64,000 nt of DNA from Oscillospiraceae bacterium (GCA_902769255.1 CACXOM010000015.1:1-64000), one strand, 5' to 3'. Shown: positions 26,649 through 37,573, numbered from the stretch's first letter. Made by a program: numbers and translations. The notes: a model not told the origin generated them from the sequence alone.

Positions 26649-27527
26649 ATGAGATTGAATATTATTGATGAAATTTGCGATTACATAAGATTTTTAAATA
26701 CCACTTATGACATTGAAGTAACTATTCACCCTTTGGGGTGGGACGATTATTTGTATCACACAAGAGCGGTTGAATGTAATGTTCATAAAAATCTTTTTTG
26801 TCATCAAATGAAAATGTTTAGCGATGAGCAGAACAATTTGTGCTATAAAGAGCAATATAATTGTTTTAAGCAATGCAACGCCAACGACCCGTTCTATTAC
26901 ACCTGTTTTGCAGGCGTTACACAATTAATTTTTCCTATGTATAATAAAAACTCAAAAATAGGTTATGTGGCAGTCGGAAATTTTTATGACGACAGAGAAG
27001 AATCTTTAAATAAACTTAAATCGCATTGCAAAAAATACAATATTAAATATGAAGTTATAGCGCCGCTTTTTGATATTAGTTTAAAAAAATCAAAACACGC
27101 AAAAACTCTTATTTCCACACTTGTAAGCCCGATTTTGTCAATGATAGAAATTGCTTATGCCCAAGACGAAAAAGTGCCGACTTACGACGACGACAACAGT
27201 TTTTATTTGCGTATGATTTCTTATATAAGCACAAACTATACTTCAAACATTACTATTGAATATTTGGCGACAAGGTCAACCTGTTCGGTTTCTTATTTAA
27301 GCCATTTTTTCAAAAAGCAAAGCGGAATGTCGTTGCCCGAATATATTAATTTTTTACGAATTAACGATGCAAAAATATTTTTGGAAATGACCAATATGAG
27401 TATTCAGGAAATAGCCTATTCGCTCGGTTATTCAAGTTCAAATTATTTTTCAACCGTTTTTAAAAATCAATTAGGCGTTTCTCCTAAACTTTACAGAGAA
27501 AACCTTAAAAAAGCAAAAAATCCTTGA
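26649..27527 (+). CDS. PocR-type sensor / AraC-family transcription regulator
   Basis: 292 residues. The N-terminal half resembles the PocR ligand-binding domain: conserved cysteines in LFCHQ, LCYKE, CFKQC and TCFAG, then IGYVAVGNFYDD. The C-terminal 100 residues are an AraC-type double HTH with YISTNYTSNITIEYLA, YLSHFFKKQSGMSLPEYIN and the signature IQEIAYSLGYSSSNYFSTVFK. PocR/AraC proteins activate catabolic genes in response to a small ligand. ATG 26649 is chosen because GGAGGTG lies eight bases before. Its position between the surface gene and tRNA, and the paired operators nearby, suggest it controls the cellulosome island. Confidence 0.85.
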   Translation: MRLNIIDEICDYIRFLNTTYDIEVTIHPLGWDDYLYHTRAVECNVHKNLFCHQMKMFSDEQNNLCYKEQYNCFKQCNANDPFYYTCFAGVTQLIFPMYNKNSKIGYVAVGNFYDDREESLNKLKSHCKKYNIKYEVIAPLFDISLKKSKHAKTLISTLVSPILSMIEIAYAQDEKVPTYDDDNSFYLRMISYISTNYTSNITIEYLATRSTCSVSYLSHFFKKQSGMSLPEYINFLRINDAKIFLEMTNMSIQEIAYSLGYSSSNYFSTVFKNQLGVSPKLYRENLKKAKNP

Positions 27528-27552
27528 AACTGTTTTGTTTCAAGGATTTTTT
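27516..27552 (+). terminator. Terminator of the regulator gene
   Basis: Fifteen-base stem AAAAATCCTTGAAAC / GTTTCAAGGATTTTT with a TGTTTT loop; the gene's stop codon lies inside the stem. Confidence 0.88.
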
Positions 27553-27629
27553 TGGCGCGCTGCAAGGGATTCGAACCCCTGACCTACTGGTTCGTAGCCA
27601 GTCACTCTATCCAGCTGAGCTAGCAGCGC
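27553..27629 (-). tRNA. tRNA-Arg (anticodon ACG)
   Basis: 77 bases including an encoded CCA. Acceptor stem GCGCTGC / GCAGCGC, D-arm with GCTCAGCTGG, anticodon stem ACTGG / CCAGT with loop CTACGAA (anticodon ACG, read as ICG after A34 deamination), and T-arm with GGTTCGAATCC. All arms pair. Confidence 0.97.
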
Positions 27630-27648
27630 AAATTTTTACTACCAAAAA

Positions 27649-27677
27649 ATTATATCACATTGGCTCTTAAAAATCAA
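27649..27677 (-). promoter_or_regulatory. Promoter of tRNA-Arg
   Basis: Minus strand: TTGATT, 17-bp spacer, TATAAT, 19 bases before the mature 5' end. Confidence 0.75.
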
Positions 27678-27692
27678 TACTTTTTTTACAAA

Positions 27693-27727
27693 AAATGCCT
27701 TAAAGTTCAAAAAACTTCAAGGCATTT
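27693..27727 (-). terminator. Terminator of the V-ATPase operon
   Basis: Fifteen-base stem that pairs fully (with one G-U) only as minus-strand RNA, AAATGCCTTGAAGTT / AACTTTAAGGCATTT, followed by a T run, eight bases beyond the ntpD stop. Confidence 0.85.
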
Positions 27728-27734
27728 AACATTT

Positions 27735-28412
27735 TTATGCGTCAACGAGTCCGTCACGAGCGCGATTTTCCATAATCTGCTTTTCAACCATCATATCTTT
27801 TACTTTCATAAGTCGGGTTTGCGAACTTCTTTCCGACTCGTCAAGTTTCATTGTTATCATTTTAATAGTTTCCTGCAACTGCGGAATCATTACATGTTCA
27901 AGCGCATTTACTCTTCTTCTTGTTTTTTCGATTTCCGAAGCCATAAGTTGCGCCGATTTTTCACATTCAGCCAAATGAAGCAACTCGGGCAACAAGTCGG
28001 CTAACTGATAAACCGCATCGTCAAGGTCGCTGTAAGTGTAAGCAAGACCGTAAGAATAAATGTCGGCAGGGTCGGAAGTTTTGGTTTTGGTAATGTATTT
28101 CGGTACCTCAACGCTCATAACATTTTTATATTCAACTTCGAGCGAAACTTCCTGTTTCGGCGCTAAAAGAGCGGAGCCTACAACCTCGTGTTGCATTACC
28201 GAGCCTGCAAGAACAAAGTGCGAGTTTGCCTGCACAATTTTTTGCTCGACTTCACGGCGCAATTGTTTATTTTCTTTAACAATATTTAAAAATTGGCGCA
28301 TAAGTTCATCACGCTTATCTTTTAACAGTTTATGGCCTCTTGTAGCAGTTACAAGACGCTTTTTTAAGCGTGATAATTCCATTCTGGTCGGGTTTACATT
28401 CATAACCGCCAT
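27735..28412 (-). CDS. ntpD: V-type ATPase subunit D
   Basis: 225-residue central-shaft subunit, two long helices forming a coiled coil inside the A3B3 head. The N-terminal [31 protein letters not shown] is unmistakable for the family, and the C-terminal half returns with [19 protein letters not shown]. The start is taken at ATG 28412 (MAVMNVNPT), with AAGGAG about 11 bases upstream; ATG 28403 is an alternative. Last gene of the operon. Confidence 0.96.
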   Translation of the reverse strand: MAVMNVNPTRMELSRLKKRLVTATRGHKLLKDKRDELMRQFLNIVKENKQLRREVEQKIVQANSHFVLAGSVMQHEVVGSALLAPKQEVSLEVEYKNVMSVEVPKYITKTKTSDPADIYSYGLAYTYSDLDDAVYQLADLLPELLHLAECEKSAQLMASEIEKTRRRVNALEHVMIPQLQETIKMITMKLDESERSSQTRLMKVKDMMVEKQIMENRARDGLVDA

Positions 28413-28433
28413 TAAAGCCCACACTCCTTAAAA

Positions 28434-29804
28434 TTATTTTTCATAATATTTATCAAGATATTCGTCTGAAATACGCTTTAACTCGCTTCTTGGCAAAATT
28501 CGAAGCAATTCCCAGCCGATTTCGAGAGTTTCTTCGATTGTGCGGTTGGTTTCATAGCCTTGCGAAACATATTTATTTTCAAACTCATCAGCAAATTTAG
28601 CATAAAGTTTATCAATTTCGGTTAAAGCCGCTTCGCCCAAAATTACCATTAACTCTTTAGCCTCTTTACCTCTTGCGTAAGCCGCAAAAAGCTGGTTCAT
28701 TGTGTTTGCGTGGTCGGCTCTTGTTTTGCCCTCGCCGATACCTTTATCTTTCAAACGAGAAAGCGAAGGTAAAACATCAATCGGTGGCATTATACCTTTT
28801 CGATAAAGTTCACGGGAAAGAATTACCTGACCTTCGGTAATGTAGCCTGTAAGGTCGGGGATTGGGTGAGTTTTATCATCTTCCGGCATTGTTAAAATCG
28901 GAATAAGAGTAATTGAACCGTCAGAACCTTTTTTTCTGCCCGCACGCTCATAAAGAGTAGCCAAGTCGGTATACATATAACCTGGGTAGCCTCTACGGCC
29001 GGGAACTTCTTTTCGAGCGGCCGAAACCTCACGAAGCGCATCGGCATAGTTGGTAATATCGGTCATAATAACAAGCACGTGCATATTTTTCTCAAAAGCG
29101 AGATATTCTGCAGCGGTAAGCGCCATTTTCGGCGTTGCAATACGCTCAACAGCGGGGTCGTTTGCAAGGTTTACAAACATAACCGTTCTGTCGATTGCGC
29201 CTGTTTCTTTAAAACTTTCGATAAAATAGTTAGACTCTTCAAAAGTGATACCCATTGCGGCAAAAACAACCGCAAACTGCTCATCTTTACCCAAAACAGT
29301 TGCTTGACGGGCAATTTGAGCGGCGAGGTTTGCGTGAGGCAAACCCGAAGCCGAGAAAATAGGCAATTTTTGACCTCTAACCAAAGTGTTAAGTCCGTCA
29401 ATTGCAGAAACGCCTGTTTGAATAAACTCGGAAGGGTAGTTTCTTGCGGCAGGGTTCATTGGTGTGCCGTTTACATCAAGGCGTTTTTCCGGAATAATTT
29501 CAGGACCGCCGTCTTTCGGTCTGCCGAGTCCGTCAAAAACTCGTGAGAGCATATCGTCAGAAACGGCGAGTTCCATTGACCTGCCGATAAATCTTACCTT
29601 TGATTCGGCAAGGTTAATTCCTGCGGAGTTTTCAAACAACTGAACAAGTGCATTTGAACCGTTGATTTCAAGCACTTTGCAACGGCGAATTTCGCCGTTA
29701 GGGAGTTCAATTTCGCCGAGTTCGTCATATTTTACATTTTCAACATCTTTTACAAGCATCAAAGGGCCTGCAACCTCTTGTATTGTTCTATATTCTCTTG
29801 GCAT
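28434..29804 (-). CDS. ntpB: V-type ATPase subunit B
   Basis: 456-residue non-catalytic nucleotide-site subunit of the V1 head. Family features: [36 protein letters not shown] in place of a functional P-loop, [20 protein letters not shown], and the C-terminal [12 protein letters not shown]. Length is normal. AGGGGGGA precedes ATG 29804. It lies 12 bases downstream of ntpA. Confidence 0.98.
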   Translation of the reverse strand: MPREYRTIQEVAGPLMLVKDVENVKYDELGEIELPNGEIRRCKVLEINGSNALVQLFENSAGINLAESKVRFIGRSMELAVSDDMLSRVFDGLGRPKDGGPEIIPEKRLDVNGTPMNPAARNYPSEFIQTGVSAIDGLNTLVRGQKLPIFSASGLPHANLAAQIARQATVLGKDEQFAVVFAAMGITFEESNYFIESFKETGAIDRTVMFVNLANDPAVERIATPKMALTAAEYLAFEKNMHVLVIMTDITNYADALREVSAARKEVPGRRGYPGYMYTDLATLYERAGRKKGSDGSITLIPILTMPEDDKTHPIPDLTGYITEGQVILSRELYRKGIMPPIDVLPSLSRLKDKGIGEGKTRADHANTMNQLFAAYARGKEAKELMVILGEAALTEIDKLYAKFADEFENKYVSQGYETNRTIEETLEIGWELLRILPRSELKRISDEYLDKYYEK

Positions 29805-29816
29805 TGTTCTCCCCCC

Positions 29817-31586
29817 TTAATCTTCGGTAGTTTTAACCGCTTCGTCAACCTCTGCGGAAATTTGTTTATCAATCTTTTCAAATTCGGCATCTACTTCTTT
29901 TTCGGTGTTATATTTAAATCTGCCGATTTGTTCACGAACAGGAAGCGCAACTAATTTTTCAACGCTTGCGCCTTTTTCAAGACCTTCAGCCGCTTTGTCG
30001 TAATAACTCATAATAAGTTTCATCATAAGATATTGCTTGTTAAGCGAGGTGTAAGTGTCAACCTCGTGGAAAGCATTTTGATGTAAAAAGTCCTCACGAA
30101 TTGAGCGTGCAGTTTCAAGTTTTAAGCGGTCGGGAGCAGAAAGTGCGTCCATACCGACGAGTTTTACAATTTCTTCAAGTTCCGACTCTTCTTGCAACAT
30201 ATTCATAAGTTTTTGACGATATTGCATCCAGTCAGGCGCTGCATTTTTTGAGAACCAGCCCGAAAGCATATCGGTATAAAGTGAATAAGAAGTAAGCCAG
30301 TTAATAGCAGGGAAATGACGCTTGTAAGCGAGCGAAGAATCAAGTCCCCAGAACACTTTTACAATTCGAAGTGTTGCTTGCGAAACCGGCTCGGAAATGT
30401 CACCGCCCGGAGGGGAAACAGCGCCGATTACCGACAAAGCACCTTCGGTTTTACCGCTGCCGTTTACTAAAACTCGACCTGCTCGCTCATAAAACTGAGC
30501 CAAACGAGAGCCAAGGTATGCAGGGTAACCCTCTTCACCCGGCATTTCTTCAAGACGGCCTGACATTTCCCTAAGCGCCTCTGCCCAACGGGAAGTTGAG
30601 TCAGCCATAAGCGCAACGGTATAGCCCATATCTCTAAAATATTCGGCAATTGTTATACCTGTGTAAATTGAGGCCTCACGAGCCGCAACAGGCATATCCG
30701 AAGTGTTTGCGATAAGCACGGTTCTTTCCATAAGCGAAGAACCGGTTTTTGGGTCTTTAAGTTCAGGGAACTCGTTTAAAACGTCGGTCATTTCGTTACC
30801 GCGTTCACCGCAACCGATATAAACGATAATATCGGCGGCAGCCCATTTTGCAAGTTGGTGTTGAACAACGGTTTTACCCGAACCGAAAGGACCGGGAACA
30901 GCCGCAACGCCGCCTTTTGCAATTGGGAACATAGTATCAATAACACGCTGACCCGTTACAAGCGGAATGTCAGGTGATAATTTTTCTTTGTAAGGTCTGC
31001 CAATACGAACAGGCCATTTTTGCATAAGCGAAATTTTTTCTTCGCCTTTTTCGGTTTTAATAACTGCTACTGTGTCTTCAACCGAAAATTCGCCCGAAGA
31101 AATATCAGTTACCTCACCGCAAACGCCGTTTGGCACCATAATTTTTTGTGTAACAACAGAAGTTTCTTCAACTTTACCCAATTCATCGCCCGAAACTACC
31201 TTGTCGCCTACCTTTACAGTAGCGGTAAATTTCCATTTTTTATCTCTGTCGAGCGCAGGCACTTCAACGCCTCTTTTAAGGTTTGAGCCTGCTTTTTTCA
31301 TAATTCCCTCAAGCGGTCTTTGAATACCGTCAAAAATTGAGCCGATAAGGCCGGGACCGAGTTCAACCGAAAGCGGTGCGCCTGTTGACTCAACCTCTTC
31401 ACCAGGGCCCAATCCGGAAGTTTCTTCATAAACCTGAATTGAAGCCAAATCACCGTGAATTTCGATTATTTCGCCGATAAGTCTTTGCTTTGAAACACGC
31501 ACAACATCATACATATTAGCGTCACGCATACCCTCGGCAATTACAAGAGGACCTGCTACTTTTTTTATAGTTCCTTTACTGAACAT
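29817..31586 (-). CDS. ntpA: V-type ATPase catalytic subunit A
   Basis: 589-residue catalytic subunit. Seen: N-terminal [16 protein letters not shown], the A-subunit-specific insertion (residues about 110-200), Walker A GPFGSGKT near residue 235, [13 protein letters not shown], and [20 protein letters not shown]. Hydrolyses ATP to drive ion transport, or makes ATP in reverse. ATG 31586 follows AAGGAG. Length is normal for bacterial V/A-type enzymes. Confidence 0.98.
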   Translation of the reverse strand: MFSKGTIKKVAGPLVIAEGMRDANMYDVVRVSKQRLIGEIIEIHGDLASIQVYEETSGLGPGEEVESTGAPLSVELGPGLIGSIFDGIQRPLEGIMKKAGSNLKRGVEVPALDRDKKWKFTATVKVGDKVVSGDELGKVEETSVVTQKIMVPNGVCGEVTDISSGEFSVEDTVAVIKTEKGEEKISLMQKWPVRIGRPYKEKLSPDIPLVTGQRVIDTMFPIAKGGVAAVPGPFGSGKTVVQHQLAKWAAADIIVYIGCGERGNEMTDVLNEFPELKDPKTGSSLMERTVLIANTSDMPVAAREASIYTGITIAEYFRDMGYTVALMADSTSRWAEALREMSGRLEEMPGEEGYPAYLGSRLAQFYERAGRVLVNGSGKTEGALSVIGAVSPPGGDISEPVSQATLRIVKVFWGLDSSLAYKRHFPAINWLTSYSLYTDMLSGWFSKNAAPDWMQYRQKLMNMLQEESELEEIVKLVGMDALSAPDRLKLETARSIREDFLHQNAFHEVDTYTSLNKQYLMMKLIMSYYDKAAEGLEKGASVEKLVALPVREQIGRFKYNTEKEVDAEFEKIDKQISAEVDEAVKTTED

Positions 31587-31602
31587 AAACTAATTTCTCC
31601 TT

Positions 31603-31920
31603 TTAATCATTTGATAAAATGTCGGAACCTACCGCTTTTTCCACCGAACGTGAAACATTGCTCATTCCTATTCCATTGTTGCCGAATGTTCCCGGTATAG
31701 GAATTACGGCAACCTCTTTTTTTTCATCAAATTTCTGAATTTCGTTAGCGCAAAGCGAAAACAGTCTTTCGGTGATATAAATAATTGAAAAATCATTGTC
31801 CGCCAAACTTTTTATTAATTTTTCGGCGGTTTCTTTGTCGTCAGCCGTAAAAACGTCAAGACCTACCGCCCTGAACCCTTTAACGCTGTCGGCATTTCCG
31901 ATAACTGCGATTTTTTTCAT
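31603..31920 (-). CDS. ntpG: V-type ATPase subunit F (NtpG)
   Basis: 105-residue Rossmann-like subunit of the central stalk. Family pattern: KIAVIGNADSVKGFRAVGLD at the N-terminus, IIYITERLF in the middle, and VIPIPGTFGNNGIGMSNV at the end. Encoded between C and A, as expected for this operon type. Confidence 0.95.
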   Translation of the reverse strand: MKKIAVIGNADSVKGFRAVGLDVFTADDKETAEKLIKSLADNDFSIIYITERLFSLCANEIQKFDEKKEVAVIPIPGTFGNNGIGMSNVSRSVEKAVGSDILSND

Positions 31921-31935
31921 TTATTTCACCCCTTT

Positions 31936-32898
31936 TTAATAAACTGCTCTAATTCTTTGTTTTATTTCATTTTCGGCAAGGCCTGCACGCTTGCCGGAAA
32001 TTATAATTCTTATAGTTTTTTGCAAAGCCTCTGCCCTTACAACATAAGCGGCAAGGGGAGCGGGACCGAAACTTGAATAGCGTGATGACTCAACAAAATC
32101 AACCAGCGCATTATCGCACCATTTTTCAAAATCGCCTACCGATTTTGAAAGTTCTGCCGCCGCTAAAGAAAATTTAGTGTTTGAAATATATTCGCCGACC
32201 GCCTGAACGCCTTCGGCAGCGGCTTCGATTAATTTTTTGGCAGAAAGTGATTTTGTGTCGCACAAAGCCTGTTTTAAAATGTTGTCAGACTGCTTTATTT
32301 TAGCCGCTCTTACCGCAATTCGCATATTTGCGCTTGCGACAATAAGTTCGCCCAAATCTCTTATAAAAGCGTTTTGGTTGTTCTGCGACAAGGCTAAAAC
32401 CGCCAAAAGCGAGCCTTTATCAATACAAATATCAGATAACTGCCCGTCAGAAGTTGTTACAAAATAATCATAAGCGGTTTGCGCTGTATCGCTCATATAT
32501 TTCGGCAATAGCGAAAATTTTTGCTCTTTTACCGCCGTTTTTATAATTTCTGTATCAACAACGCTCGGCTTTATTAAATATTCTTCATAATCAGTATCGG
32601 TAATAACGCCTTTTAAAACAGTTTTTAAATTGTGAAAATCGTTTTTAATAAGCAAAAAGTCAAATTCATTTTTATCGGGCGCAATTTCTTTAATTAAAGA
32701 AAACGCTTTTGAAACTACGCTTTCAAGGGCAGTTTCAACATTTTCACCCGCCGATAAAAATCCTTTTTCCTGTAAAACGGCAATAGCCTCTTGCTCTGAT
32801 TTTGTACCGCACAACCTGTCAATATCAGAAGTCGAAAGCAAAGAGTTTTCATTTACCCTAACTCTCGCTACCGCCGTTGCGTAATCTATATCTCTCAA
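31936..32898 (-). CDS. ntpC: V-type ATPase subunit C
   Basis: 320-residue subunit (d/C type) that joins the rotor ring to the central stalk. Mostly helical; DYATAVARVRVNENSLLS at the start and LKTVLKGVIT in the middle match the family. I choose TTG 32898, because AAAGGTG sits eight bases before it and just after the ntpE stop; the longer frame to 32946 would overlap ntpE by 32 bases. Position between E and F supports the call. Confidence 0.92.
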   Translation of the reverse strand: MRDIDYATAVARVRVNENSLLSTSDIDRLCGTKSEQEAIAVLQEKGFLSAGENVETALESVVSKAFSLIKEIAPDKNEFDFLLIKNDFHNLKTVLKGVITDTDYEEYLIKPSVVDTEIIKTAVKEQKFSLLPKYMSDTAQTAYDYFVTTSDGQLSDICIDKGSLLAVLALSQNNQNAFIRDLGELIVASANMRIAVRAAKIKQSDNILKQALCDTKSLSAKKLIEAAAEGVQAVGEYISNTKFSLAAAELSKSVGDFEKWCDNALVDFVESSRYSSFGPAPLAAYVVRAEALQKTIRIIISGKRAGLAENEIKQRIRAVY

Positions 32899-32914
32899 GG
32901 GTTTCGCACCTTTC

Positions 32915-33508
32915 TCAACCGAATAAACAACTGTTAACTTTATCAATCAATCGTTCTTTTTCAGACGCAATAATTGCGCCGAATTCACAGTTGATTTCGA
33001 TTTCCTCGTATTTAATAATCATACCGCCTTTGATTGAATTATCAACACTTTCGGAAAGTTTAACTTTCTTTTCTTTGCCCAAAAGTTTTTGAACTTCATC
33101 AAAAAAGCCACTTGGAACATTATTTTTATCTTTTTCGCAAAAAACAACATCGCCCTCACCGCAAACAGCGTAAGCGACAATAAGTTTTTTAATAACTTCA
33201 AAATAACTCTTTGTTTCAAGCGAACAAAGTTTATTTTCCGCCTGTTCAAAGGCCTCATTAATAAGCGAAATTTTAGCGTTAAGAATTTTATTTTTCTTAT
33301 CGAGCGCAATAGCGCTTTCGGCATTTGCTTTTATGCTTTCAACCTTTTTATCGGCTTTTTGCAAAATAACTGCTGTGTCACTCTCGACCTCTTCTTTTGC
33401 CGAATTTGCTATTTTACTTGCTTTTTGCTCCGCTTCGCTTAAAATTTCATTCGCTTTTTTGTCAGCGGAAGAGATTATTTCCTGTTTAATCTTATCTATA
33501 CCGGCCAT
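32915..33508 (-). CDS. ntpE: V-type ATPase subunit E
   Basis: 197-residue peripheral-stalk subunit. The first 110 residues are a long, alanine- and lysine-rich amphipathic helix (SADKKANEILSEAEQKASKI) that pairs with the NtpF-type subunit; the C-terminal globular part includes IKGGMIIKYEEIEINCEFGA, the family hallmark. Between K and C in the operon. Confidence 0.94.
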   Translation of the reverse strand: MAGIDKIKQEIISSADKKANEILSEAEQKASKIANSAKEEVESDTAVILQKADKKVESIKANAESAIALDKKNKILNAKISLINEAFEQAENKLCSLETKSYFEVIKKLIVAYAVCGEGDVVFCEKDKNNVPSGFFDEVQKLLGKEKKVKLSESVDNSIKGGMIIKYEEIEINCEFGAIIASEKERLIDKVNSCLFG

Positions 33509-33525
33509 AAAAACTTGCCTTTCTG

Positions 33526-34044
<519 letters not shown>

Positions 34045-34077
34045 TTATTTTTTAAACCGAATTGTCGGTTTTTAGTT

Positions 34078-36039
34078 TTATTTTTTTAATCTGAAAAATT
34101 TTGTTTTAAGGCTGAACGGTTTAAATTCTTGACCGCCACCCTCATAAAATTTTCCGAAAAATTCTACATATTGCAAACGAATTGTGTGAACATAAGCGCC
34201 GAGCGCATTCATTGCAAATGAAATTGCGTTACCGATTATAAAAATAATTACAAATTTTATAACACCGCCAACGCCTTTGCCTATACCCAATTGGTTAATA
34301 ACCTGTGCAAAAACGCCTGTTGCAAGACCGAGCGCCATAAGACGAGAATAAGAAAGCATATCAGAAGCGTAAGAGGTAATATCATAAAGGCTTGCGATAC
34401 CGCCGATAATTTTACCTGCGCCCTTGTTGTTTCTACCTTGTGTTAAAACAAGTCCTACTGCACCTGCGCCTAAAACATAAAGTCCGTAAGGCGTTATATT
34501 TGAATAACCGCCCATTGCGCCGACAATGGCGATAATTGCGCCTGTTAATGTTACAAACCAAAGCCCGACATCAAAAATCGCATCTTTAACTTTGCCGAGC
34601 CTGCAAAGGTTGTAAAAATTCATTGCCATACCGTAATAAATATGAATAACGCCCATTGCGATACCCAAAATCAAAAGCGGCAACGCATCTTTAATAGGGT
34701 CTAAAAGTTGCGGCATAACAATTTCGGTGTCAAAATAGGTTTTTGCAACCTGCGGAATTAAGTCACCGAAAAATCCGCCGAATAAAACGCCCCAAAAACA
34801 AGTTGAAATTCCGCAAAACAGGAACATTTTAAGGTTGTTTTTCCAATTTTCTTCCAAATTGAATTTTAAAAGACCAATTAGGCAACCCATTACTATTAAA
34901 AGTCCGTAACCTGCATCGGAAAGCATCATTCCAAAGAAAATGTAGAAGAAAACCGCCATTGGCGAAGTTGGGTCAACATCACGCTTTGAAGGCATTGAAT
35001 ACATTGAAACCAAACTTTCGCAAGGCCTTGTAAACGAATTGTTTGAAAGCGCAACCGGCACTTCCTCATCATCGCTCGGTTGGGTAATTTCAACCGCTGC
35101 GCTGAATTTTTCTTCGGTAGCATTTTTTATTTTTTCGGCAAATTTTTCAGGAATAAATCCGTCAATAATCGCCGTGTTTTCACTTTGTTTTAATTCGCCG
35201 TAAAGTTCGTAACGCTTTGCCCTTGAACTGTAATAATCGACAAAAAATTCAATTTCTTCTCTAAATTGCGAATATTCTTCAATAAGTGCTAAAATTTGCT
35301 TTGAGTCGGCTTCGAGTCCTGCTTTTCTGATTTCGAGTTCTTCAATTCGCTCAATAGGAACCAAAGTGTTGCTCGGTGAAGAAACATAATTAAAACCGCA
35401 TTTTCGCAAAGTGCTTTCGAGCAAATCAGCATCGCTTTTTAAACAAGAAATAAACACATTTGTTTGAATTTTTGAAGTGGAAACCACCTCAATTTCAGCG
35501 GTGTTTTGATACCCTTTTTCTTCTAAAAGTGCGCCTATTTCGCCGGCGGTTAAACTGTTTGCAAAACTGCCAATAAAACAAGCGGTGCTTTTTGTTCCTT
35601 TAAAACCTGTCGGCACATCAAGCCCACGCCAGCCGAAAAGTTCGTCAAGTTCAATATTTATTCGCCCGATTTCTGCAAGCTCATCATAATATTGCTTATC
35701 AAGCGAAATAATATCGTAACAATACATAATTGTTGAGGTTGATTTGCTTACCATTTTTTGATAAGCCTCTTCATCAATCTCTTTTCTGCCGTTTAAAAAA
35801 CTCAACATTCCCTTTTTTTCGGGCGATTTTTTATCAAGAATTTCAAGCGCATTTGAGGCGGAAGATACCATTCGCTCGAAAGTTAGCCTTTGCGAAAGAA
35901 AATCTTTTGTTTCAAAGCCCTCAATTTGCTCGGTTTGCTTAATTTGCACAACGCCCGCTTTTTGCAAAAAAGATACGCATTTTTTCAAATCGTTTTTTGC
36001 AACGGCAATGCGAATATTTTTCATTTTTAAAACAGCCAA
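34078..36039 (-). CDS. ntpI: V-type ATPase subunit I
   Basis: 653-residue stator subunit (a/I type). The N-terminal 330 residues are soluble and helical and bind the peripheral stalks; the C-terminal part has about eight membrane helices and holds the ion half-channels. Seen: SMYSMPSKRDVDPTSPMA at the domain border, FGMMLSDAGYGLL, and the channel-lining helix SYSRLMALGLATGVFA with the essential Arg. Length is normal. Confidence 0.95.
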   Translation of the reverse strand: MAVLKMKNIRIAVAKNDLKKCVSFLQKAGVVQIKQTEQIEGFETKDFLSQRLTFERMVSSASNALEILDKKSPEKKGMLSFLNGRKEIDEEAYQKMVSKSTSTIMYCYDIISLDKQYYDELAEIGRINIELDELFGWRGLDVPTGFKGTKSTACFIGSFANSLTAGEIGALLEEKGYQNTAEIEVVSTSKIQTNVFISCLKSDADLLESTLRKCGFNYVSSPSNTLVPIERIEELEIRKAGLEADSKQILALIEEYSQFREEIEFFVDYYSSRAKRYELYGELKQSENTAIIDGFIPEKFAEKIKNATEEKFSAAVEITQPSDDEEVPVALSNNSFTRPCESLVSMYSMPSKRDVDPTSPMAVFFYIFFGMMLSDAGYGLLIVMGCLIGLLKFNLEENWKNNLKMFLFCGISTCFWGVLFGGFFGDLIPQVAKTYFDTEIVMPQLLDPIKDALPLLILGIAMGVIHIYYGMAMNFYNLCRLGKVKDAIFDVGLWFVTLTGAIIAIVGAMGGYSNITPYGLYVLGAGAVGLVLTQGRNNKGAGKIIGGIASLYDITSYASDMLSYSRLMALGLATGVFAQVINQLGIGKGVGGVIKFVIIFIIGNAISFAMNALGAYVHTIRLQYVEFFGKFYEGGGQEFKPFSLKTKFFRLKK

Positions 36040-36083
36040 AATCTCACCCCTTTTTAATAAAAAGATTTAAAAATTCAGTTTAT

Positions 36084-36398
36084 TTACTGAGGAATAATCT
36101 CGTTAATAATTAAGTCAACTGCACGCTCTATGTTCTTTTCGCCTTCTTTTTTCAACTGGTCGGCTTCTTCGCTGTTTTTTTCAAAAGCCTTTGTTTTTAC
36201 CTTATAGGCGTTGTTGTCGGCAGTTGCGATTTTGGTATTTGCCGTATTTGAAGCGTTTTCAATTTCCTGCTTTTTAAACTCTTCGCCACTTTTCTTTGCC
36301 GATAAAATTAAGTCATTCGCCTTATTTTCGGCATCTAAAATAATTTGTTCGGCGTTTTTTTCGCATTCTCTGATTTCTTCAATCAAATCTTTTGCCAA
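36084..36398 (-). CDS. ntpF: V-type ATPase subunit G/H (NtpF)
   Basis: 104-residue, almost wholly helical, charged protein (IEEIRECEKNAEQIILDAENKAND) with a heptad-like pattern, the partner of subunit E in the peripheral stalk. Place at the head of the operon before ntpI matches E. hirae ntpF. Confidence 0.88.
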   Translation of the reverse strand: MAKDLIEEIRECEKNAEQIILDAENKANDLILSAKKSGEEFKKQEIENASNTANTKIATADNNAYKVKTKAFEKNSEEADQLKKEGEKNIERAVDLIINEIIPQ

Positions 36399-36405
36399 AA
36401 TCTTT

Positions 36406-37362
36406 TCACCCTTTCTTTATTTTTACGGTTTGTTTGCCTTTGCCGTTATGATTTATTCTTATTAGATTATTTTCATTATCAAAAAAGTAAAAATGTTCGT
36501 CATCAATAGAAATTGCCTTTGCCTTACCTTTTTGCAAAAGTTTTGCGCTATAACCTTTTTCTTTTTTAATAAGTTTGTTTATATTGCAATGGTAAATGCC
36601 TTTTTCGTTTGAATAAACAAGATATTCGCCGAAAACAGCATATTCTTTAGCCGAAACTATATTCGCTTTTATAAGTTGTTTGCCCGAAAGCATAACTGAA
36701 TACAAGCTTTCGCCGTCAAGATAGAAAATGTATTGCCCGTCAATCGAAAGTTTTGAAGCGGATTTGTTCGCTTTAATAAAAGTTTCATTTTTTTTGCCGT
36801 CAAAAGCGACTTTGCAAATGTTGCCTTTACCGTCAACATAATAAATTCTGCGGTAGTAAACCAAAAATTCTTTAATGTTTTTGCCTTTTAAAACAAGCGA
36901 ATTCTTTTTAGTAAGCGTTGAATATTTGCAAAGATTTTTATTTTTATCGATATAAAAGATTAACGAGCCTACAATAAGCGGTTTTTTGGCGTAGTTTAAC
37001 AAAACTTTTTCGCCCTTGCCGTTCCAGTCGCAAGAAATTAATTTGTTATTATCATTATAATAATATGTATCTTTTACATTTTGTAAAAATGAGTCGCCCT
37101 TTTCATCTATTTTTTCGGCGCCGTTGTTTTTTTGCGTTTCGGTACGCCAAATACCTTTTTCATTCGGCTTTGTGAAAAACAAAAAGCCCTCGTCTTCAAC
37201 TAAATAACCGCCGTTTGCAATATTTATTGTATAATTGCCGGCCGTTCCTGAAACAACTTCGGCAGGAGTTGAATTAATAATCAAGCATAAGGCAATTACA
37301 AAAACCGCAATAAATGCTGAAAACACCGCAGCAATTACTTTTGTATTTTTCGCCTGCAACAT
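36406..37362 (-). CDS. Membrane-anchored DUF5050-like protein at the head of the ATPase operon
   Basis: 318 residues: one N-terminal membrane helix (about 10-28), then an extracellular region made of repeated YY-D-KGNICKVAFDGK-type units (for example IFYIDKNKNLCKYS, IYYVDGKGNICKV, IFYLDGESLYSV, FYFFDNENNLIRI), which suggests a beta-propeller of the DUF5050/TolB kind. Function unknown. It ends eight bases before ntpF and has the only promoter seen for the operon, so it is cotranscribed with the ATPase; it is not a known V-ATPase subunit. Confidence 0.75.
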   Translation of the reverse strand: MLQAKNTKVIAAVFSAFIAVFVIALCLIINSTPAEVVSGTAGNYTINIANGGYLVEDEGFLFFTKPNEKGIWRTETQKNNGAEKIDEKGDSFLQNVKDTYYYNDNNKLISCDWNGKGEKVLLNYAKKPLIVGSLIFYIDKNKNLCKYSTLTKKNSLVLKGKNIKEFLVYYRRIYYVDGKGNICKVAFDGKKNETFIKANKSASKLSIDGQYIFYLDGESLYSVMLSGKQLIKANIVSAKEYAVFGEYLVYSNEKGIYHCNINKLIKKEKGYSAKLLQKGKAKAISIDDEHFYFFDNENNLIRINHNGKGKQTVKIKKG

Positions 37363-37403
37363 AAAAATTCACCTCTCACAAACATATAGTTATAATTAAA
37401 GAT

Positions 37404-37412
37404 ATTATACCA
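37404..37412 (-). promoter_or_regulatory. Extended -10 promoter of the V-ATPase operon
   Basis: Minus strand TGGTATAAT (TG-N-TATAAT extended -10); no good -35 box. The first start codon lies about 42 bases downstream after a GAGAGGTG site. Confidence 0.6.
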
Positions 37413-37544
37413 CAAATTATTAGAAATTGGTAGTGTTTTTTTAATTTATTACCCATTTGTTTTAAATTTTACATAAAAAAGACAGATTTTCAATGGTCAA
37501 ATATGGACAAATGATGAATTTTACAAGAATTTTTTAAAATACTA

Positions 37545-37573
37545 TTGAAAAGTAGACTAAAATGGTATATTAT
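37545..37573 (+). promoter_or_regulatory. Promoter of the nifS-iscU operon
   Basis: TTGAAA, 17-bp spacer, TATTAT, about 50 bases before the start codon. No IscR-type gene is adjacent. Confidence 0.65.

Noticed and set aside
27660-28431. Plus-strand open frames opposite ntpD
   Set aside because: They mirror a clearly coding minus-strand gene and have no ribosome site or plausible composition. The same holds for plus-strand frames over the other ntp genes.
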